The translations under genes and the position numbers were made by a program. Under the pieces are notes generated by a model. The model searched no databases. It was not told the DNA's origin and saw only the letters and a list, made by a program, of their open reading frames with translations. From Arthrobacter sp. zg-Y1110 (GTDB taxonomy: Bacteria; Actinomycetota; Actinomycetes; Actinomycetales; Micrococcaceae), in NCBI RefSeq assembly GCF_025244865.1, contig NZ_CP104272.1:2294001-2358000 (forward strand): a stretch of 64,000 bases of DNA, in the 5' to 3' direction. This document shows positions 8,494 to 16,553 of the stretch, one piece after another. Numbering within the stretch: the first letter of the stretch is position 1; every line of letters starts with the position of its first letter.

Positions 8494-9284
8494 TGTCCGG
8501 CCTCCGGTTGGATTGGTTTGGTTGATGTGCCGGATGTGCCGGCTCCGTTTTCGAAGGAACGTCCCACCTGCCGCTGGCCCCGGGCCACGGGGTTCCACCG
8601 CTCGGTGGGCGGCTGGGTGCCGCGGAGCTTGGAGACCATGTCCGTAAGGTCGGACATGATCCGTTCCGTGGCTGCGTCCAGCACTGCCTTGCTGATCGGC
8701 AGTCCGGAGAATTCGGACAGGTCCACGGGCTTGCCTACCACCAGCCGCACCCGCTTGCGCGGGAACAGCTTGGGGAACTTCGCATAGCGCGGGAAGGCTT
8801 CCTGCGCACCCCAGTGGGCAATCGGAATGACGGGCACCCCGGTCTGCAGGGCCAGCCGCGCAGCCCCGGTCCGGCCTTTCATCGGCCAGAGGTCGGGGTC
8901 CCGGGTGAGGGTGCCCTCGGGGTAGATGACCAGCGTGCGCCCTGCCGCCAGGGCTGCACGGGCGGCATCCAGCGAACCGGCGGCCCCGGTGGTGATCCGC
9001 TCCACCGGGACCTGGTTCGTGGCGGACAGCGCCGGTCCCAGCACGGGCACCTTGAAGAGGGATGCCTTCGCCAGGAAGTGCGGCGGGCGGCCCTGGTTGT
9101 ACAGGAAGTGCCCCACCACCACCGGATCGATTTCAGTCACGTGGTTCGGGCAGACAATGAAGCCCGGGTCCTTGGGCAGGTTCTCTGCGCCCTGCCACTG
9201 CTTTTTCAGGAAGATATTGAATACCGGCCTCAGGGATCCGGCCAGCAGAGCAAAAACAACCCGTGACTTATTCGATTCCGTCAT
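8490..9284 (-). CDS. plsC: 1-acyl-sn-glycerol-3-phosphate acyltransferase (PlsC-like)
   Basis: A 264-residue acyltransferase expected at the inner face of the membrane, making phosphatidic acid from lysophosphatidic acid. The catalytic NHVTEID (NHx4D) is at residues 47-53, and YPEGTLTRD, the second conserved block, follows near residue 120. A short hydrophobic segment near the N-terminus fits membrane association. The C-terminal tail of about 35 residues is rich in Pro, Thr and Gly and looks disordered. It is the first gene of the plsC-gpsA-ddl group. Substrate preference versus other PlsC paralogues is not resolvable here. Confidence 0.9.
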   Translation of the reverse strand: MTESNKSRVVFALLAGSLRPVFNIFLKKQWQGAENLPKDPGFIVCPNHVTEIDPVVVGHFLYNQGRPPHFLAKASLFKVPVLGPALSATNQVPVERITTGAAGSLDAARAALAAGRTLVIYPEGTLTRDPDLWPMKGRTGAARLALQTGVPVIPIAHWGAQEAFPRYAKFPKLFPRKRVRLVVGKPVDLSEFSGLPISKAVLDAATERIMSDLTDMVSKLRGTQPPTERWNPVARGQRQVGRSFENGAGTSGTSTKPIQPEAGQ

Positions 9285-9293
9285 TCCGTCAGG

Positions 9294-10634
9294 CTACCGG
9301 AGTCCGGCAGATACGCCGGAAGTGACGTCAAAGTCAGCGCCGAGGCCCTCCAGCTTGCCCTGGAAGTGCTCGTACCCGCGGTTGATCAGCTCGATGCCGG
9401 TCACCCGCGAGGTGCCTTCGGCAGCCAGTGCCGCAATGAGGTGGCTGAAGCCGCCGCGCAGGTCCGGGATGTCGATCTCCGCACCGCGCAGCTGCACGGA
9501 TCCGGCAATAACTGCCGAGTGCAGGAAGTTGCGCTGGCCGAAACGGCACGGCACGCTGCCCAGGCACTCACGGTGCACCTGGATGTTGGCACCCATGCGG
9601 ATCAGCGCATCCGTGAACCCGAAACGGTTCTCGTACACGGTTTCGTGCACGATGGAGACGCCCTCGGCCTGCGTCAGGGCGACAACCAGGGGCTGCTGCC
9701 AGTCGGTCATGAAGCCGGGGTGTACGTCGGTTTCGAGCACCAGCGGGTTCAGGGCGCCGCCCGGGTGGTAGAACCGGATGCCGCCGTCGTCGACGTCGAA
9801 CGCGCCGCCGATCTTGCGGTAGGTGTTCAGGAAGGCGGTGAGGTCCTTCTGCTCCGCACCCTCAACGTAGATGTCACCCTTGGTGACGAGTGCGGCGGAG
9901 GCCCAGGAAGCAGCCTCGTTGCGGTCCGGAAGCGCCCGGTGGTTGTACCCGGTGAGTTCGGAAACGCCCTCGATGCGGATCACGCGGTCCGTCTGCACGG
10001 AGATGATGGCGCCCATCTTCTGCAGGATGGCGATCAGGTCCATGATTTCCGGTTCCACGGCCGCGCCGCGAAGCTCGGTGATACCCACGGCCTTGACCGC
10101 CGTCAGGAGCACCTGTTCGGTGGCTCCGACGCTCGGGTACGGCAGTTCAAGCTTGGCACCGCTGAGGCCCTTGGGCGCGGAAATGGAAATGCCGCCGGGG
10201 CGCTTTTCCACCACGGCACCGAAGTTGCGCAGCATCTGCAGGTGGTAGTCGATCGGCCGGTCGCCGATTTTGCAGCCGCCGAGGTCAGGAATGAAGGCTT
10301 CGCCCAGGCTGTGCATCAGGGGCCCGCAGAGCAGGATCGGGATGCGGGAATCGCCGGCGTGGGCGTCGATGTCCTTGGACGCCGCCGTCTTGGCGTTCTT
10401 CGGATCCATGGTGAGATCGCCCGTGACAGGGTCCTTGGTGACCTCAACGCCGTGCAGCTGCAGCAGCGACGTAACTACCTCGACGTCCTTGATTTCAGGA
10501 ACGTTGCGCAGTGTGGACGGGCCGTTGCCAAGCAGGGCCGCAACCATCGCCTTGGGGACCAGATTTTTCGCCCCGCGGACCGGTACCTTCCCTGAGAGAG
10601 GAACACCGCCTCGGATGGTGAGGACGCTACCCAT
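9294..10634 (-). CDS. murA: UDP-N-acetylglucosamine 1-carboxyvinyltransferase MurA
   Basis: A 446-residue EPSP-synthase-fold enzyme for the first committed step of peptidoglycan synthesis, adding enolpyruvate from PEP to UDP-GlcNAc. The substrate-binding Lys-Asn pair is at 23-24 (GAKN). The loop residue that fosfomycin alkylates is a cysteine, Cys121 in LGGCKIGDRP, not the Asp found in mycobacteria. TDWQQP carries the catalytic Asp. The ATG at 10634 gives the standard MGSVLTIRGG start; the in-frame extension to 10703 is not conserved in style. plsC follows 9 bases downstream, so murA may head the plsC-gpsA-ddl transcript. Confidence 0.96.
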   Translation of the reverse strand: MGSVLTIRGGVPLSGKVPVRGAKNLVPKAMVAALLGNGPSTLRNVPEIKDVEVVTSLLQLHGVEVTKDPVTGDLTMDPKNAKTAASKDIDAHAGDSRIPILLCGPLMHSLGEAFIPDLGGCKIGDRPIDYHLQMLRNFGAVVEKRPGGISISAPKGLSGAKLELPYPSVGATEQVLLTAVKAVGITELRGAAVEPEIMDLIAILQKMGAIISVQTDRVIRIEGVSELTGYNHRALPDRNEAASWASAALVTKGDIYVEGAEQKDLTAFLNTYRKIGGAFDVDDGGIRFYHPGGALNPLVLETDVHPGFMTDWQQPLVVALTQAEGVSIVHETVYENRFGFTDALIRMGANIQVHRECLGSVPCRFGQRNFLHSAVIAGSVQLRGAEIDIPDLRGGFSHLIAALAAEGTSRVTGIELINRGYEHFQGKLEGLGADFDVTSGVSAGLR

Positions 10635-10908
10635 GAACACCTGATTTCTTAAAATAGATTGGCCCCGGAAGCAATAAGAGACTGCACTCAAGCATATGAG
10701 CAAGGGTCTGCTTACTGAAATAACGCCGCCCCCCAGCAGGCTGGAACCGATGTGATTCCGGTCATGCCCGCGATTGAAAGCGGATAGGCCCCGCCGAAGC
10801 GGGGCCTATCAATGATATCGGGGCGGGGAGAGAGGCAGAAAAACCTCCGGAGTGCAAACCGGAAGCCTGCTGATCATTCCCGGGTCCGCCGGCCCTGCCT
10901 GGACCGCC
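10635..10908. other. Intergenic region between leuD and murA
   Basis: A 274-base gap on the minus-strand path from leuD to murA. It holds the leuCD terminator (10783-10810) and must carry the murA promoter between about 10640 and 10780. An AGGTG Shine-Dalgarno-like element lies just before the murA ATG. I saw no ORF or RNA gene with support. Confidence 0.6.
10783..10810 (-). terminator. Terminator of the leuCD transcript
   Basis: A perfect 12-bp stem (GATAGGCCCCGC with its complement) closes on a CGAA tetraloop. In the minus direction it is followed by CGCTTTCAATCG, a weak T-rich tail. It lies about 100 bases after the leuD stop. Confidence 0.75.
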
Positions 10909-11508
10909 CTAGTGCAGGGCGGGGAGCGTGGTGGGCTTGTACGCGGGTCGCTCGGCCTCGAACGAGGTGATGTCGGACTCATGGCGCAGGGTCAGGGCAA
11001 TGTCGTCCAATCCCTCCAGCAGGCGCCAACGGGTGTACTCGTCAATTTCGAAGGGAGCCGTGACGCTGCCGCAGACCGCGGTCCGGGCCTGCAGATCAAC
11101 GGTGACCGTTGTTCCCGGGGAATTTTCCAGGACCTTCCAGATCAGCTCGATGTCGTCCTGCGCAACCTGGGCCGCGACAAGGCCCTGCTTGCCGGCGTTC
11201 CCGCGGAAAATGTCGGCGAAGCGGGAGGAGAGCACGGCCCGGAAGCCATAGTCCTTCAGCGCCCAGACGGCATGTTCGCGGGAGGAACCGGTGCCGAAGT
11301 CCGGCCCCGCCACCAGCACGGATCCCTGGCTGTAGGGTTCCCGGTTCAGAATGAAGTCCTCGTTCTTCCGCCACCCGGCGAAGAGCGCATCCTCGAATCC
11401 GGTGCGGGTGATCCGCTTGAGGTAGACGGCCGGAATGATCTGGTCGGTGTCCACGTCGCTTTGGCGCAGCGGGACGCCGATTCCGGTGTGGGTGGTGATC
11501 TTTTCCAT
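10909..11508 (-). CDS. leuD: 3-isopropylmalate dehydratase small subunit
   Basis: A 199-residue swivel-domain subunit that pairs with LeuC to isomerise 2-isopropylmalate to 3-isopropylmalate in leucine synthesis. The family segments [31 protein letters not shown] and [17 protein letters not shown] are all visible. The ATG at 11508 gives the usual short N-terminus; a longer open frame to 11640 runs through the end of leuC and is not credible. It starts 10 bases after the leuC stop with an AGGAGAACC ribosome binding site, so leuC and leuD form one transcript. Confidence 0.97.
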   Translation of the reverse strand: MEKITTHTGIGVPLRQSDVDTDQIIPAVYLKRITRTGFEDALFAGWRKNEDFILNREPYSQGSVLVAGPDFGTGSSREHAVWALKDYGFRAVLSSRFADIFRGNAGKQGLVAAQVAQDDIELIWKVLENSPGTTVTVDLQARTAVCGSVTAPFEIDEYTRWRLLEGLDDIALTLRHESDITSFEAERPAYKPTTLPALH

Positions 11509-11518
11509 AACGGTTCTC

Positions 11519-12973
11519 CTAGGCTGCGGCGGTGCCGACGACGGCGCCCGGCAGCGGGTCGAGGTCGGAGGGTGAGCTGAGGGTTCCCCTGACGGCAGTG
11601 GCCGCTGCCACCACCGGGGAGACCAGGTGGGTCCGTCCACCCTTGCCCTGCCGGCCCTCGAAGTTGCGGTTGGAGGTGGAGGCGCAGCGCTCCCCCGGTT
11701 CGAGCTGGTCAGGGTTCATGCCCAGGCACATGGAACAGCCGGCAAACCGCCATTCGGCGCCGAAGTCCTTGAACACCCGGTCCAGTCCTTCGGCCTCGGC
11801 CTCCAGGCGCACCCGCGCGGAGCCGGGCACCACCATCATCCGGACTGCGGGGTCCTTCTGCCGGCCGCGGATAATGTCCGCGGCTATCCGCAGGTCCTCG
11901 ATGCGGCTGTTGGTACAGGAGCCCAGGAAGACGGTGTCCACGCGGATGTCCTTCATGGGTGTGCCGGCAGCCAGGTCCATGTAGGCCAACGCGCGTTCGG
12001 CGGCGGCGCGCGCGTTTTCGTCGCTGAAATCTTCGGGTGCGGGAACGGCTTCGGAGAGCGAAACTCCCTGCCCGGGGTTGGTTCCCCAGGTGACGAAAGG
12101 CTCCAGGGTGTCGGCGTCCAGGAAAACCTCGGCGTCGAACTCGGCGTCAGCGTCCGTGGCAAGCGATTTCCAGTGCTCGACGGCGGCGTCCCAGTCCCGG
12201 CCCTGTGGTGCGTGCGGGCGGTGCCGAAGGTAGGCGAAGGTCGTTTCGTCCGGGGCGACCATCCCTGCACGGGCACCGGCCTCGATGGACATGTTGCAGA
12301 TGGTCATCCGCGCCTCCATCGACAGGGCGCGAATGGCGGAGCCGCGGTATTCCAGCACGTAGCCCTGTCCGCCGCCGGTGCCGATCTTGGCGATCACCGC
12401 CAGGATGATGTCCTTGGACGTAACACCGGGCCGCAGGGTTCCCTCGACGTTGATCGCCATGGTCCGAAACGGCTTGAGGGACAGTGTCTGGGTGGCCATG
12501 ACGTGCTCGACCTCGGAGGTGCCGATACCCATCGCCAGCGCACCGAACGCACCGTGTGTCGAGGTGTGGGAGTCGCCGCAGACCACAGTGAGTCCGGGCT
12601 GGGTCAGGCCAAGCTGGGGGCCCACCACATGGACGATGCCCTGCTCGGCGTCCCCCAGCGGATGCAGCCGCACGCCGAACTCGGCACAGTTGGCCCGCAG
12701 CGTTTCGATCTGGGTGCGGCTCACCGGGTCGGCAATGGGCTTGTCGATGGCCAGCGTGGGAGTGTTGTGGTCCTCGGTGGCAATGGTCAGGTCCGGGCGG
12801 CGCAGTCCGCGCCCTGACAGCCGCAGGCCTTCGAAGGCCTGCGGAGAGGTGACTTCATGGACGAGGTGGAGGTCGATGTAGAGCAGGTCGGGAGCACCGT
12901 CCTCCCCCTTGCTCACCACGTGCTCGTCCCAGACTTTCTGCGCAAGCGTCCTGCCTGCCACATGCTCACCCAT
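11519..12973 (-). CDS. leuC: 3-isopropylmalate dehydratase large subunit
   Basis: A 484-residue aconitase-family subunit carrying the [4Fe-4S] cluster. The signatures [28 protein letters not shown] and [13 protein letters not shown] supply the three cluster cysteines. The ATG at 12973, preceded by AAGGGG, gives [13 protein letters not shown], the normal start; the frame stays open upstream to 13057 but that stretch covers the promoter region. It is divergent from ndgR, whose homologues repress or activate leuCD in Streptomyces and Corynebacterium (established for NdgR and LtbR). Confidence 0.97.
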   Translation of the reverse strand: MGEHVAGRTLAQKVWDEHVVSKGEDGAPDLLYIDLHLVHEVTSPQAFEGLRLSGRGLRRPDLTIATEDHNTPTLAIDKPIADPVSRTQIETLRANCAEFGVRLHPLGDAEQGIVHVVGPQLGLTQPGLTVVCGDSHTSTHGAFGALAMGIGTSEVEHVMATQTLSLKPFRTMAINVEGTLRPGVTSKDIILAVIAKIGTGGGQGYVLEYRGSAIRALSMEARMTICNMSIEAGARAGMVAPDETTFAYLRHRPHAPQGRDWDAAVEHWKSLATDADAEFDAEVFLDADTLEPFVTWGTNPGQGVSLSEAVPAPEDFSDENARAAAERALAYMDLAAGTPMKDIRVDTVFLGSCTNSRIEDLRIAADIIRGRQKDPAVRMMVVPGSARVRLEAEAEGLDRVFKDFGAEWRFAGCSMCLGMNPDQLEPGERCASTSNRNFEGRQGKGGRTHLVSPVVAAATAVRGTLSSPSDLDPLPGAVVGTAAA

Positions 12974-13056
12974 ACCGGTACCCCTTATTTGGTTCAATCC
13001 GTAGTTCCTCAAGAGAACCAGCAGGCAGAGCCGACGGTCCAGCTTTCCGATTTGCA

Positions 13057-13071
13057 TCTCAGATAGTGAGA
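13057..13071. promoter_or_regulatory. Inverted repeat operator candidate in the leuC-ndgR divergent region
   Basis: TCTCA and TGAGA form a perfect inverted repeat around a 5-base spacer, ending 15 bases before the ndgR ATG and about 84 bases upstream of the leuC start. Position and symmetry suit a dimeric regulator controlling both genes, most simply NdgR itself. Binding is inferred, not shown by the sequence. Confidence 0.6.
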
Positions 13072-13086
13072 CGGCAGTATCAACTT

Positions 13087-13806
13087 ATGGACACAGTCAG
13101 CGGGGTAGGCGTTATCGACAAAGCGGCCATGGTGCTGGATGCACTGGAAGCCGGCCCCACCACGCTGGCGCAGCTGGTTTCCGCTACGGGGCTGGCGCGC
13201 CCCACAGTGCACCGGCTGGCGCTGGCACTGGTGCACCACCGGCTGGTCGGCCGCGATATCCAGGGCCGGTTCGTCCTGGGCGGACGCTTGGTGGAACTGG
13301 CCTCCGCGGCCGGCGAAGACCGTTTGATAGCCTCCGCCGGGCCGGTGCTGCTGTCGCTGCGTGACGCAACGGGCGAAAGCTCCCAGGTCTTCCGGCGGCA
13401 GGGCGAGTGGCGGGTCTGCGTCGCCTCCGCCGAGCGGCCCATCGGCCTGCGGGACACCATCCCGGTGGGCACCCAGCTGTCCATGAAAGCCGGTTCCGCC
13501 GCCCAGTGCCTGCTGGCCTGGGAGGACCATGACCGTCTCCTCGAGGGCCTGCAGAATGCCCGCTTCACCCCCACCGTCCTCGCTGGTGTCCGGCGCCGCG
13601 GCTGGGCCCAGAGCCTGGGCGAACGCGAACCCGGTGTTGCCTCCGTTTCCGCTCCGGTGCGCGGGCCGTCCGGCCGGGTGATTGCCGCCGTTTCGATTTC
13701 CGGGCCGATAGAACGCCTCACCCGCCAGCCGGGCCGCGTTCACGCCGAAGTGGTGGCCAAGGCCGGAGCCCAGCTCACCGAGGCACTGCGCAACAGCGGC
13801 GAGTAA
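13087..13806 (+). CDS. ndgR: IclR-family transcriptional regulator NdgR (LtbR-type)
   Basis: A 239-residue regulator with an N-terminal winged helix (LVSATGLARPTVHRLALAL near residues 30-50) and a C-terminal IclR effector domain. The segments GVGVIDKAA, GRFVLGGRLVELA, RRRGWAQSLGEREPGVASVS and GPIERLTR closely follow Streptomyces NdgR as I remember it. NdgR/LtbR control leuCD and other amino-acid genes. I chose the ATG at 13087; an alternative ATG-like codon at 13066 would add seven residues and overlap the palindrome. The gene is divergent from leuC with 113 bases between starts. Downstream, 53 bases later, is a K+ channel gene. Confidence 0.95.
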   Translation: MDTVSGVGVIDKAAMVLDALEAGPTTLAQLVSATGLARPTVHRLALALVHHRLVGRDIQGRFVLGGRLVELASAAGEDRLIASAGPVLLSLRDATGESSQVFRRQGEWRVCVASAERPIGLRDTIPVGTQLSMKAGSAAQCLLAWEDHDRLLEGLQNARFTPTVLAGVRRRGWAQSLGEREPGVASVSAPVRGPSGRVIAAVSISGPIERLTRQPGRVHAEVVAKAGAQLTEALRNSGE

Positions 13807-13859
13807 CCCTATATTGGGAACCTAGAACCGTTGGGGATCGAAGACCCAAGGGAGTTCCC

Positions 13860-14288
13860 ATGAAGCGGATGCGGGTGCTGTGGCACATTGTCCGAATCTC
13901 CGGCGCCGACTACATTTTCTTTGGCTTCCTGATTGTCCTTGGGGTCGCCAGCTTCCTGCTGCCGCGGCTCGAACCGCAATTCTCCGATTTCGGCGACGGC
14001 CTCTGGTACCTGTTCGTTTCCTTCACAACCGTCGGCTTCGGCGATTATGTGGCTACCGGACCGGCAGGCCGGATTATCACGGTGGTGGTGACCCTGTACG
14101 GGATCCTCGTGGTGGCCCTCATGACCGGCATCATCGTTGGCTTCTACACCGAACTCCTTAAGGCCCGGGCCACCAACGCACTGGATGACTTCGTCAAGGA
14201 GCTGGAGCACCTGCCGGACCTGTCACGGGAGCAGCTGCTGGACCTGGCCGAACGGATCCGCAACCGGCGCATCATGCCGGACTCCTGA
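13860..14288 (+). CDS. Small two-TM potassium channel family protein
   Basis: A 142-residue membrane protein with two predicted transmembrane helices flanking a pore loop. TM1 is about residues 18-35, the selectivity filter TTVGFGD is at 56-62, and TM2 is about 70-92. The rest is a short charged helical tail (FVKELEHLPDLSREQLLDLAERI). There is no RCK/TrkA-N domain, so gating is not evident. It would act as a tetramer. A strong AAGGGAG ribosome binding site precedes the ATG. The gene follows ndgR and converges with thiL with a single base between the stop codons. Confidence 0.88.
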   Translation: MKRMRVLWHIVRISGADYIFFGFLIVLGVASFLLPRLEPQFSDFGDGLWYLFVSFTTVGFGDYVATGPAGRIITVVVTLYGILVVALMTGIIVGFYTELLKARATNALDDFVKELEHLPDLSREQLLDLAERIRNRRIMPDS

Positions 14289-14289
14289 G

Positions 14290-15303
14290 CTAGCCGGCGA
14301 AGTGGTCCCAGCCGGTGGCCGGCGGCACCTCTCCGCCGAAGGTAACTCCCCCGCCGTCCGTTACCTCTCCCACACGGACAAACCCTGCCGGCAGGACCGC
14401 GTCCGGCGGGAAGGTTGCCAGGAGACCGTGGTCCTCTCCCCCGCCGAGCACCCACGCCAGCGGATCCGCACCGAGGCGCGCAGCTGCCGGCGCCAGCAGC
14501 TCCGCCCGGGAGGTGAGATAGCCGGCGTCGAGGTCAATGGCCACGCCCGAGGCACGGGCGATGCGGCCGGCGTCGCGCACGAGGCCGTCGGAAACGTCCA
14601 GCATTGCAGTCGCGCCCGCATTTGCCGCCCGCGGACCCCTGTGCACGGGCGGATGTGGCCGGTTCTGCGAGGCCACCAGGGCCGCGAGGAGTTGGTCGGC
14701 TTCCGCACGGACAGCTGAGTAGTCCAGGCCGCTTTCCAGCACGGCCAGCCCACCTGCCGCGGCCCCCAGCGCCCCGGAGTGTGCCAGCACGTCTCCGGTG
14801 CGGGCTCCGGAGCGCAGAACCGGCCGGCGGCCCTCGAGATCGCCGGTGACGGCGGCCGTGACGACAATCTGGCTGCCCCTGCCCAGGTCTCCGCCGACCA
14901 CCGAGCAGCGGCCGGCGTCGGACATCAGGGTTTGGACCGCCGCCGCAAGTCCGGTCGCCAGGTCCTCGACCCATGCCACCTCGGTGCTGCCCGGAAGCGT
15001 GAGGCTGACCACCAACGAGGTAGGTACGGCACCCATGGCGTTGATGTCGGACAGGTTCTGCGCTGCGCATTTCCAGCCCACGTCATATCCGGTAGTGCGG
15101 TACCCCGAGGGCCAGAGCAGGCGGAAGTCGGCGTCCTGGACCAAGGTGTCAATGGAGATCACCGTTCGCCCGTCCGGAGCAGCGATCACTGCGGCGTCAT
15201 CACCGGGACCCACGAGTGCCGTCGTCGGTCCGAGCCTTGGGAAGATCCGGGCCAGGAGTGCCTTTTCATCGAGCTGGTCCACGGTCAGGGCTTCGAGCGG
15301 CAC
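14290..15303 (-). CDS. thiL: Thiamine-monophosphate kinase
   Basis: A 337-residue enzyme that phosphorylates thiamine monophosphate to the cofactor thiamine diphosphate. It has the PurM-like fold: VGPGDDAAVIA near the N-terminus binds ATP and Mg, followed by VISIDTLVQDADF, VGWKCAAQNLSDINAMGA, VVGGDLGRGSQIVVTAAVTG, and the C-terminal MLDVSDGLVRDAGRIA plus LGGGEDHGLL. All catalytic motifs look intact. It is transcribed alone on the minus strand, downstream of the tRNA-Glu terminator. Confidence 0.96.
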   Translation of the reverse strand: MPLEALTVDQLDEKALLARIFPRLGPTTALVGPGDDAAVIAAPDGRTVISIDTLVQDADFRLLWPSGYRTTGYDVGWKCAAQNLSDINAMGAVPTSLVVSLTLPGSTEVAWVEDLATGLAAAVQTLMSDAGRCSVVGGDLGRGSQIVVTAAVTGDLEGRRPVLRSGARTGDVLAHSGALGAAAGGLAVLESGLDYSAVRAEADQLLAALVASQNRPHPPVHRGPRAANAGATAMLDVSDGLVRDAGRIARASGVAIDLDAGYLTSRAELLAPAAARLGADPLAWVLGGGEDHGLLATFPPDAVLPAGFVRVGEVTDGGGVTFGGEVPPATGWDHFAG

Positions 15304-15390
15304 AGGCTGTTCCTCTGGTTATTGTTTTGCGGCTACCGTTTCGAAATTAGCACGGTGACAATCCTGAGCCGCGGCCATTATCACCGGGGC

Positions 15391-15429
15391 AAAACAAAAC
15401 CGGCCCCGGACATATTGTCCGGAGCCGGT
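15391..15429 (-). terminator. Terminator after tRNA-Glu
   Basis: A 14-bp stem with one mismatch (ACCGGCTCCGGACA paired across a TAT-type loop) is followed on the minus strand by TTTGTTTT. It starts about 7 bases after the tRNA-Glu 3' end and separates the tRNAs from thiL. Confidence 0.85.
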
Positions 15430-15435
15430 ATTCTG

Positions 15436-15508
15436 TGACCCCAGCGGGATTCGAACCCGCGTTACCGCCGTGAGAGGGCAGCGTACTAGGCCGCTATACG
15501 ATGGGGCC
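15436..15508 (-). tRNA. tRNA-Glu (anticodon CTC)
   Basis: A 73-base cloverleaf on the minus strand. The acceptor stem GGCCCCA pairs with TGGGGTC (one G-U), the T arm contains GGTTCGAATCC, and the anticodon loop reads CTC, decoding GAG. CCA is not encoded. It lies about 1 kb downstream of gltX on the same strand. Confidence 0.96.
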
Positions 15509-15632
15509 GTGTACAGTGCTCCGAGTCTTTCAACCCAGGCACTTCCTTGCCGGTTTCGGAGAACCGGCCTGTAGAGTATTTCATACTCTGTCAGAGGAGA
15601 CCAATCGGGGCTAAACCACCAATTGATTACCG

Positions 15633-15704
15633 CTGGGATACCAGGACTCGAACCTAGAATGTCGGTACCAGAAACCGATGTGTTGCCAATTACACCATAT
15701 CCCA
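15633..15704 (-). tRNA. tRNA-Gln (anticodon CTG)
   Basis: A 72-base cloverleaf on the minus strand. The acceptor stem TGGGATA pairs with TATCCCA, the anticodon stem TCGGT/ACCGA encloses a loop with CTG, and the T arm contains GGTTCGAGTCC. CCA is not encoded. It lies 124 bases upstream of tRNA-Glu, and the two are probably co-transcribed. Confidence 0.96.
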
Positions 15705-15768
15705 ATGCACTTTTCCGGCTGCTTCTCGAGGAGTTATCCCCGGCCGCAGCCCCTCAGCACGAGATATA

Positions 15769-15797
15769 ACTATACACGGGTTCCGGACCAAGTACAA
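15769..15797 (-). promoter_or_regulatory. Promoter for the tRNA-Gln/tRNA-Glu pair
   Basis: On the minus strand, TTGTAC and TATAGT are spaced by exactly 17 bases, about 65 bases upstream of tRNA-Gln. This is a good housekeeping sigma promoter, and no other gene lies between it and the tRNAs. Confidence 0.7.
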
Positions 15798-15816
15798 AAC
15801 GGGCCCGGTGCCCGCA

Positions 15817-16542
15817 TCAGATAAGCTCCAGCAGCTCGCCGAGCGAGCCAATGGTGCGCACTTCCGACGGCGCTGTTGCTCCGTCGTCGCGCACCGGAGA
15901 AGGATTGCCCGTGCGGTCGAGCCAAACGCCCAGCAGGCCGGCGCCTGCCGCTCCCACGGCGTCTACCTGCAGATTGTCCCCTACGTAGGCGGTCCGCTCC
16001 GACCTGCTGCCCAGCAGGCGTACTCCTTCATGGAAGATTGCCGGTTCCGGTTTGGCGGCACCGACGGTGTCGATGCCGACCAGGACCTTGATGCGCTGCA
16101 GCCCGGCGGCGTCCAGCTTGGCCCGCTGGTAGTCGTGCACGTTGTTGCTGACTGCCCCGTACGCGATGCCGCGGTCTTCCAAGGCATCGAGCAACGGTGC
16201 GACGTCGTCAAAGGCGCGGAAGTACTGCGGCAGGGCTTGTTCATAGGCCTGGTTCCACGCCCGTGCCGCGTCGCTGTCCAGGGGTGCCAGCCCCGCCTGT
16301 TCGCGGGCATGCTGCAGGCGCAGCACCCGCTGGTCGGCAAAGCCCAGCCGTCCGGCCAGGTAGGCGTCATAGTGCCCCTGGGGGTCGGCGGCGAACAGGG
16401 AGGTGTAGGCCTCCCAGTCCGCCGCCGTGAAGTGGGTCAGGTCATCGGCGCTGACCGCCTGCAGCGTGGTGCCCATGGCAGCCTGAAGATCGATGAGGGT
16501 CTCGTCGATGTCGAACAGCACCGCATCGATGAACCTGCCCAT
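15817..16542 (-). CDS. HAD-family hydrolase
   Basis: A 241-residue haloacid-dehalogenase superfamily phosphatase. The nucleophile motif FDIDET places the catalytic Asp pair at residues 11 and 13. A helical cap domain follows, then a YGAVSNN segment (motif II Ser/Asn), AKPEPAIF (motif III Lys) and YVGDNLQVDAVGAAGAG (motif IV acidic pair). This matches class I HADs of the YjjG/PGPase type; the substrate cannot be assigned. It lies 11 bases downstream of gltX and is probably co-transcribed with it. Confidence 0.88.
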   Translation of the reverse strand: MGRFIDAVLFDIDETLIDLQAAMGTTLQAVSADDLTHFTAADWEAYTSLFAADPQGHYDAYLAGRLGFADQRVLRLQHAREQAGLAPLDSDAARAWNQAYEQALPQYFRAFDDVAPLLDALEDRGIAYGAVSNNVHDYQRAKLDAAGLQRIKVLVGIDTVGAAKPEPAIFHEGVRLLGSRSERTAYVGDNLQVDAVGAAGAGLLGVWLDRTGNPSPVRDDGATAPSEVRTIGSLGELLELI

Positions 16543-16553
16543 TTCGGTGTTCC

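Noticed and set aside
10639..10674. TTGCTT-N17-TAAGAA promoter for murA
   Set aside because: The predicted start would fall on the murA Shine-Dalgarno sequence, so the site is not coherent.
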